Assembly (NCBI GenBank): GCA_937995825.1
Contig: CALKJO010000002.1
Span: forward strand, 372,001 to 436,000
From: an uncultured Anaerolineae bacterium
GTDB taxonomy: Bacteria > Chloroflexota > Anaerolineae > Aggregatilineales > Phototrophicaceae
Direction of reading: 5' to 3'
Length of the DNA stretch: 64,000 nt
Shown here: positions 62,955 to 64,000 of the stretch, piece after piece
Position numbering within the stretch: the first letter of the stretch is position 1
Layout: each line of letters starts with the position of its first letter
Notes under the pieces: generated by a model
The model's input: only the letters and a program-made list of their open reading frames with translations
Databases searched by the model: none
Told to the model about the DNA's origin: nothing
Translations under genes and position numbers: made by a program

Positions 62955-63944
62955 ATGCCAGACGAGAACAGCAAGAACGTCTTCCTCACTGGGGCGACCA
63001 CCCCCATCGGGCGCGAGACTGTCCGCCAGCTTGTCCGCGCTGGATACTGCGTCGTCGGCGCGACCGAGGGCAGCAGCGGCGCGGTCAAAGTGCGCGCTGA
63101 CGGCGGGCTGCCCGCCTATCCCGATCCCACCCGCGCTGGCGAGCTGCGCAGCGCGATTGCGGCGGCGGACGCCCGCATCATCGTCCATCTGGAGACGACG
63201 CGCCACAACATCGCGCCGTTCAGCCGTCCGACCTGGAACGCCAACGCCGTGCGCGCCGTCGGTCACGCCATCGTCGAGGCGGCGAAAGCGGCGGATGCCG
63301 TCCATCTGGTCTTCGGCAGCGCGCTGCTGGCGGGCGTGGACACAGGCGGCGAACACCCGCCGCCCGCCGAGATCATCGCCATCGTTGAGGCGCTGCGCGC
63401 CGCCGAGTCCGCCGCGCTGGCGAGCGGCATCCCCGCGCTGGTGCTGCGCTTCGGCTGTGCCTACGGCGCGGACTCCGACGATCTGCGGGCATTGGCGAGC
63501 GCCATTCAGATGGGCCGCCCGATCTATGTGGGCGCGCTCCCCGCCGCCCATGGTCACACCGACACCGCCCATCCGCACGGCGCGCGCGCCGGCTTCATCC
63601 ACACGGCGGACGCCGCCAGCGCGGTCGTCAGGGCGGTTGAGAGCGCGATCAGCGGTCAGACGCTCGACATCTGCGGCGGGGAGTTGGCTTCGCCCGCCGA
63701 GTTTGCAGCGCGCTTTGCCGCTGCACAGGGGATGAGCCTGATGAGCCTCCCGCCGCTGGTGGCGCGCGGGCTGGCGGCGATCAGTCCGGCGACGCGGCTT
63801 CAGCATGGGCTGCTGGCGCTCTCCATCGTCGGCGATCCGGCTCCGGCGCAGTCCTCGCTCGGCTGGACGCCGCGCTTCACGCAGCTTCAGCCCGGTATTG
63901 ACGATCTGCTGCTCTCGTGGCGGGCGGCGGCGGTCGAGGCGTAG
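62955..63944 (+). CDS. NAD(P)-dependent epimerase/dehydratase-like (extended/atypical SDR) protein
   Basis: A 329-residue Rossmann protein. The nucleotide motif is FLTGATTPIGRETV (GxxxxxG) near the N-terminus. VLRFGCAYG (about 165) and the GFIHTADAASAV segment are typical of extended SDRs acting on nucleotide sugars or of their NmrA-like relatives. The expected YxxxK catalytic pair is not evident; VFGSALLAG occupies the Ser region, so activity is uncertain. It ends five bases before the HAD gene. A hairpin and the copy-B repeat lie upstream. Confidence 0.8.
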   Translation: MPDENSKNVFLTGATTPIGRETVRQLVRAGYCVVGATEGSSGAVKVRADGGLPAYPDPTRAGELRSAIAAADARIIVHLETTRHNIAPFSRPTWNANAVRAVGHAIVEAAKAADAVHLVFGSALLAGVDTGGEHPPPAEIIAIVEALRAAESAALASGIPALVLRFGCAYGADSDDLRALASAIQMGRPIYVGALPAAHGHTDTAHPHGARAGFIHTADAASAVVRAVESAISGQTLDICGGELASPAEFAARFAAAQGMSLMSLPPLVARGLAAISPATRLQHGLLALSIVGDPAPAQSSLGWTPRFTQLQPGIDDLLLSWRAAAVEA

Positions 63945-63949
63945 GGCGC

Positions 63950-64000
63950 ATGGCTGCATTGAAGGCGGTGCTGTTTGACATGGACGACACGCTGCTCGAT
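63950..64000 (+). CDS. HAD-family hydrolase, N-terminal fragment (truncated at the window edge)
   Basis: Seventeen codons are visible from ATG 63950: the sequence MAALKAVLFDMDDTLLD contains the HAD motif I DxDxT with the nucleophilic Asp. Members are mostly phosphatases such as phosphoglycolate or nucleotide phosphatases. It follows the SDR gene by five bases and is probably co-transcribed with it. The rest lies outside the window. Confidence 0.85.
   Translation, partial: MAALKAVLFDMDDTLLD

Overview
The window is GC-rich bacterial DNA, densely coded on both strands, with many four-base ATGA-type gene overlaps and frequent GTG/TTG starts. The gene mix (WD40-like/TolB propellers, PA14, FecR and SH3-like domains on Pro/Thr linkers, DUF3179, BMP-family binding proteins, orphan histidine kinases, an ALDH16-type double aldehyde dehydrogenase, MoxR-DUF58-vWA genes) suggests a Chloroflexota bacterium, probably of the Anaerolineae. 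That assignment is inferred from gene content; there is no rRNA or marker phylogeny here. dnaN, rsgA, recJ and two tRNA genes point to chromosome rather than plasmid.

Layout. 1-5477: DNA repair operon of a UvrD/Rep-type helicase, an Fe-S PD-(D/E)XK nuclease and RecJ, behind the tail of another gene. 5506-8976: three tandem paralogous membrane-anchored beta-propellers, then a serine hydrolase (to 10221). 10190-14478 (minus): two paralogous large GT-C-like membrane proteins. 14618-15766: DUF3179 protein. 15813-18253 (minus): ECF sigma factor with a membrane-bound putative anti-sigma protein, an SDR and a zinc-ribbon protein, next to tRNA-Cys. 18642-21061: GlpC-like Fe-S protein coupled to a divergent kinase. 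21148-23846: exported LysM-SGNH protein, a 35-residue one-helix protein ending like DltX, and an MBOAT acyltransferase, which together look like an envelope acylation module. 23956-30769: PAS histidine kinase, a Uma2 remnant, ALDH16, a propeller and a MalY/PatB aminotransferase.

30770-31428 is the only long non-coding stretch. It is AT-rich and carries about 13 copies of a CTGTTCAAAAC motif, some inverted to give two competing perfect hairpins. 31429-38633 holds a GAF histidine kinase, a UPF0173 hydrolase, a PA14-SH3 protein, a TPR protein, an SH3 membrane protein and a threonine dehydratase-like enzyme. 38737-51922 is a 13-kb unidirectional run of nine genes: FecR-SH3 protein, CHASE2 histidine kinase, second FecR-like protein, GT-C protein, ABC-2 permease, Q-rich DUF4175-like protein, MoxR ATPase, DUF58 protein and vWA protein, closed by a bidirectional terminator shared with tRNA-Phe.

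51957-64000: tRNA-Phe, an alkyltransferase-like DNA repair protein, dnaN, an ion transporter, two BMP-family binding proteins (the second fused to a fasciclin domain), rsgA coupled to a Ser/Thr kinase and a WD40 lipoprotein, a nucleotide-sugar-epimerase-like SDR, and the first codons of a HAD hydrolase. A 49-bp element occurs twice, at 36003 and 62766. The dominant theme is envelope sensing and surface modification. No response regulator, ABC ATPase, insertion sequence or CRISPR array was found.
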